DNA of 19,619 nt, taken from the NCBI GenBank assembly GCA_041477005.1, contig JBGOUJ010000070.1, positions 1 to 19,619 on the forward strand, given 5' to 3'. Under the pieces are notes generated by a model. It saw nothing but the letters and a program-made list of their open reading frames with translations. It had not been told where the DNA came from and did not search any database. Each line of letters opens with the position of its first letter. Position 1 is the first letter of the stretch. Both the position numbers and the translations under genes were made by a program. This document shows, piece after piece, positions 19,510 through 19,619 of the stretch. Source of the DNA: JBGOUJ01 sp041477005. GTDB taxonomy: Bacteria > Acidobacteriota > Terriglobia > Bryobacterales > JACQDG01.

Positions 19510-19619
19510 ATGCAACGACGAGATTTCCTCACACAGATGCTGGCCGGCACGGCCCTGCTGCGCTCCCAACTGGCGGAGGCGCAGCAAACGCCCCCGGGTG
19601 TCTTCTTCGAGCGGGCGGC
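19510..19619 (+). CDS. Second, tandem PIG-L deacetylase (partial, cut by window end)
   Basis: The first 36 codons are visible: MQRRDFLTQMLAGTALLRSQ and onward to the right edge. It differs from gene 1 at about five bases in the first 27 nt (NM becomes QM) and is then identical for about 84 nt to the edge. The Tat signal is retained. The catalytic motifs would lie just beyond the window. It is clearly a duplicate of the upstream gene, with its own promoter. Confidence 0.85.
   Translation, partial: MQRRDFLTQMLAGTALLRSQLAEAQQTPPGVFFERA

Overview
The window looks like part of an Acidobacteriota chromosome, probably of the Solibacter/Bryobacter kind. The evidence is high GC, a Ser/Thr kinase fused to a TPR region, a TonB-receptor-type leader (ending GTVTDQ), a lactonase remnant, Tat-exported PIG-L deacetylases, dispersed hairpin repeats, and many promoters that sit directly on the start codon. 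This assignment is inferred from gene content, not from a marker gene.

Layout. 1-3592 (minus): a tight operon of nfeD-type membrane protease, slipin, SPOR-domain protein and lipA (3' end outside the window). 3754-4864: a toxin-antitoxin patch with a truncated ParE-like gene and a divergent vapBC whose toxin is frameshifted at the end, bracketed by an imperfect direct repeat. 4917-7727 (minus): argD and an exported amidohydrolase, with the 5' stub of a dead kinase gene between them. 7866-10643 (plus): an intact membrane-anchored Ser/Thr kinase with TPR repeats. 10803-12331: a RelE/ParE-type toxin-antitoxin pair, the decayed end of a lactonase gene, and a small conserved Cys/His protein flanked by two copies of a dispersed repeat whose third copy lies before the kinase. 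12380-15114 (minus): ruvA-ruvB-folK-DUF922-like protease, with hairpin or tandem repeats before ruvA and between ruvA and ruvB. 15118-16149: repeats, a kinase fragment and a nucleotidyltransferase two-gene cassette. 16256-17485 (minus): a secreted Sel1-repeat protein. 17806-18410: vapB with a broken vapC that ends in a repeat array. 18415-19619: two tandem PIG-L deacetylase genes, the second cut by the window end.

How it fits together. The core genes (membrane protease/slipin, lipoate, arginine, Holliday junction, folate) are ordinary. The spaces between them are filled with toxin-antitoxin modules in several stages of decay, three kinase loci (one intact, two remnants) and at least four repeat families. 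Repeats have entered coding or leader sequence in several places. The clearest case is the amidohydrolase, whose export signal appears to be a mosaic of a TonB-receptor leader and a hairpin repeat.

I did not find a clearly new multi-gene system. The best candidates for a second look are the leaderless promoter architecture, the amidohydrolase leader mosaic, the three-copy ~50-75 bp repeat, and the conserved Cys/His protein between two of its copies. All family assignments are from reading the proteins; no database search was run.
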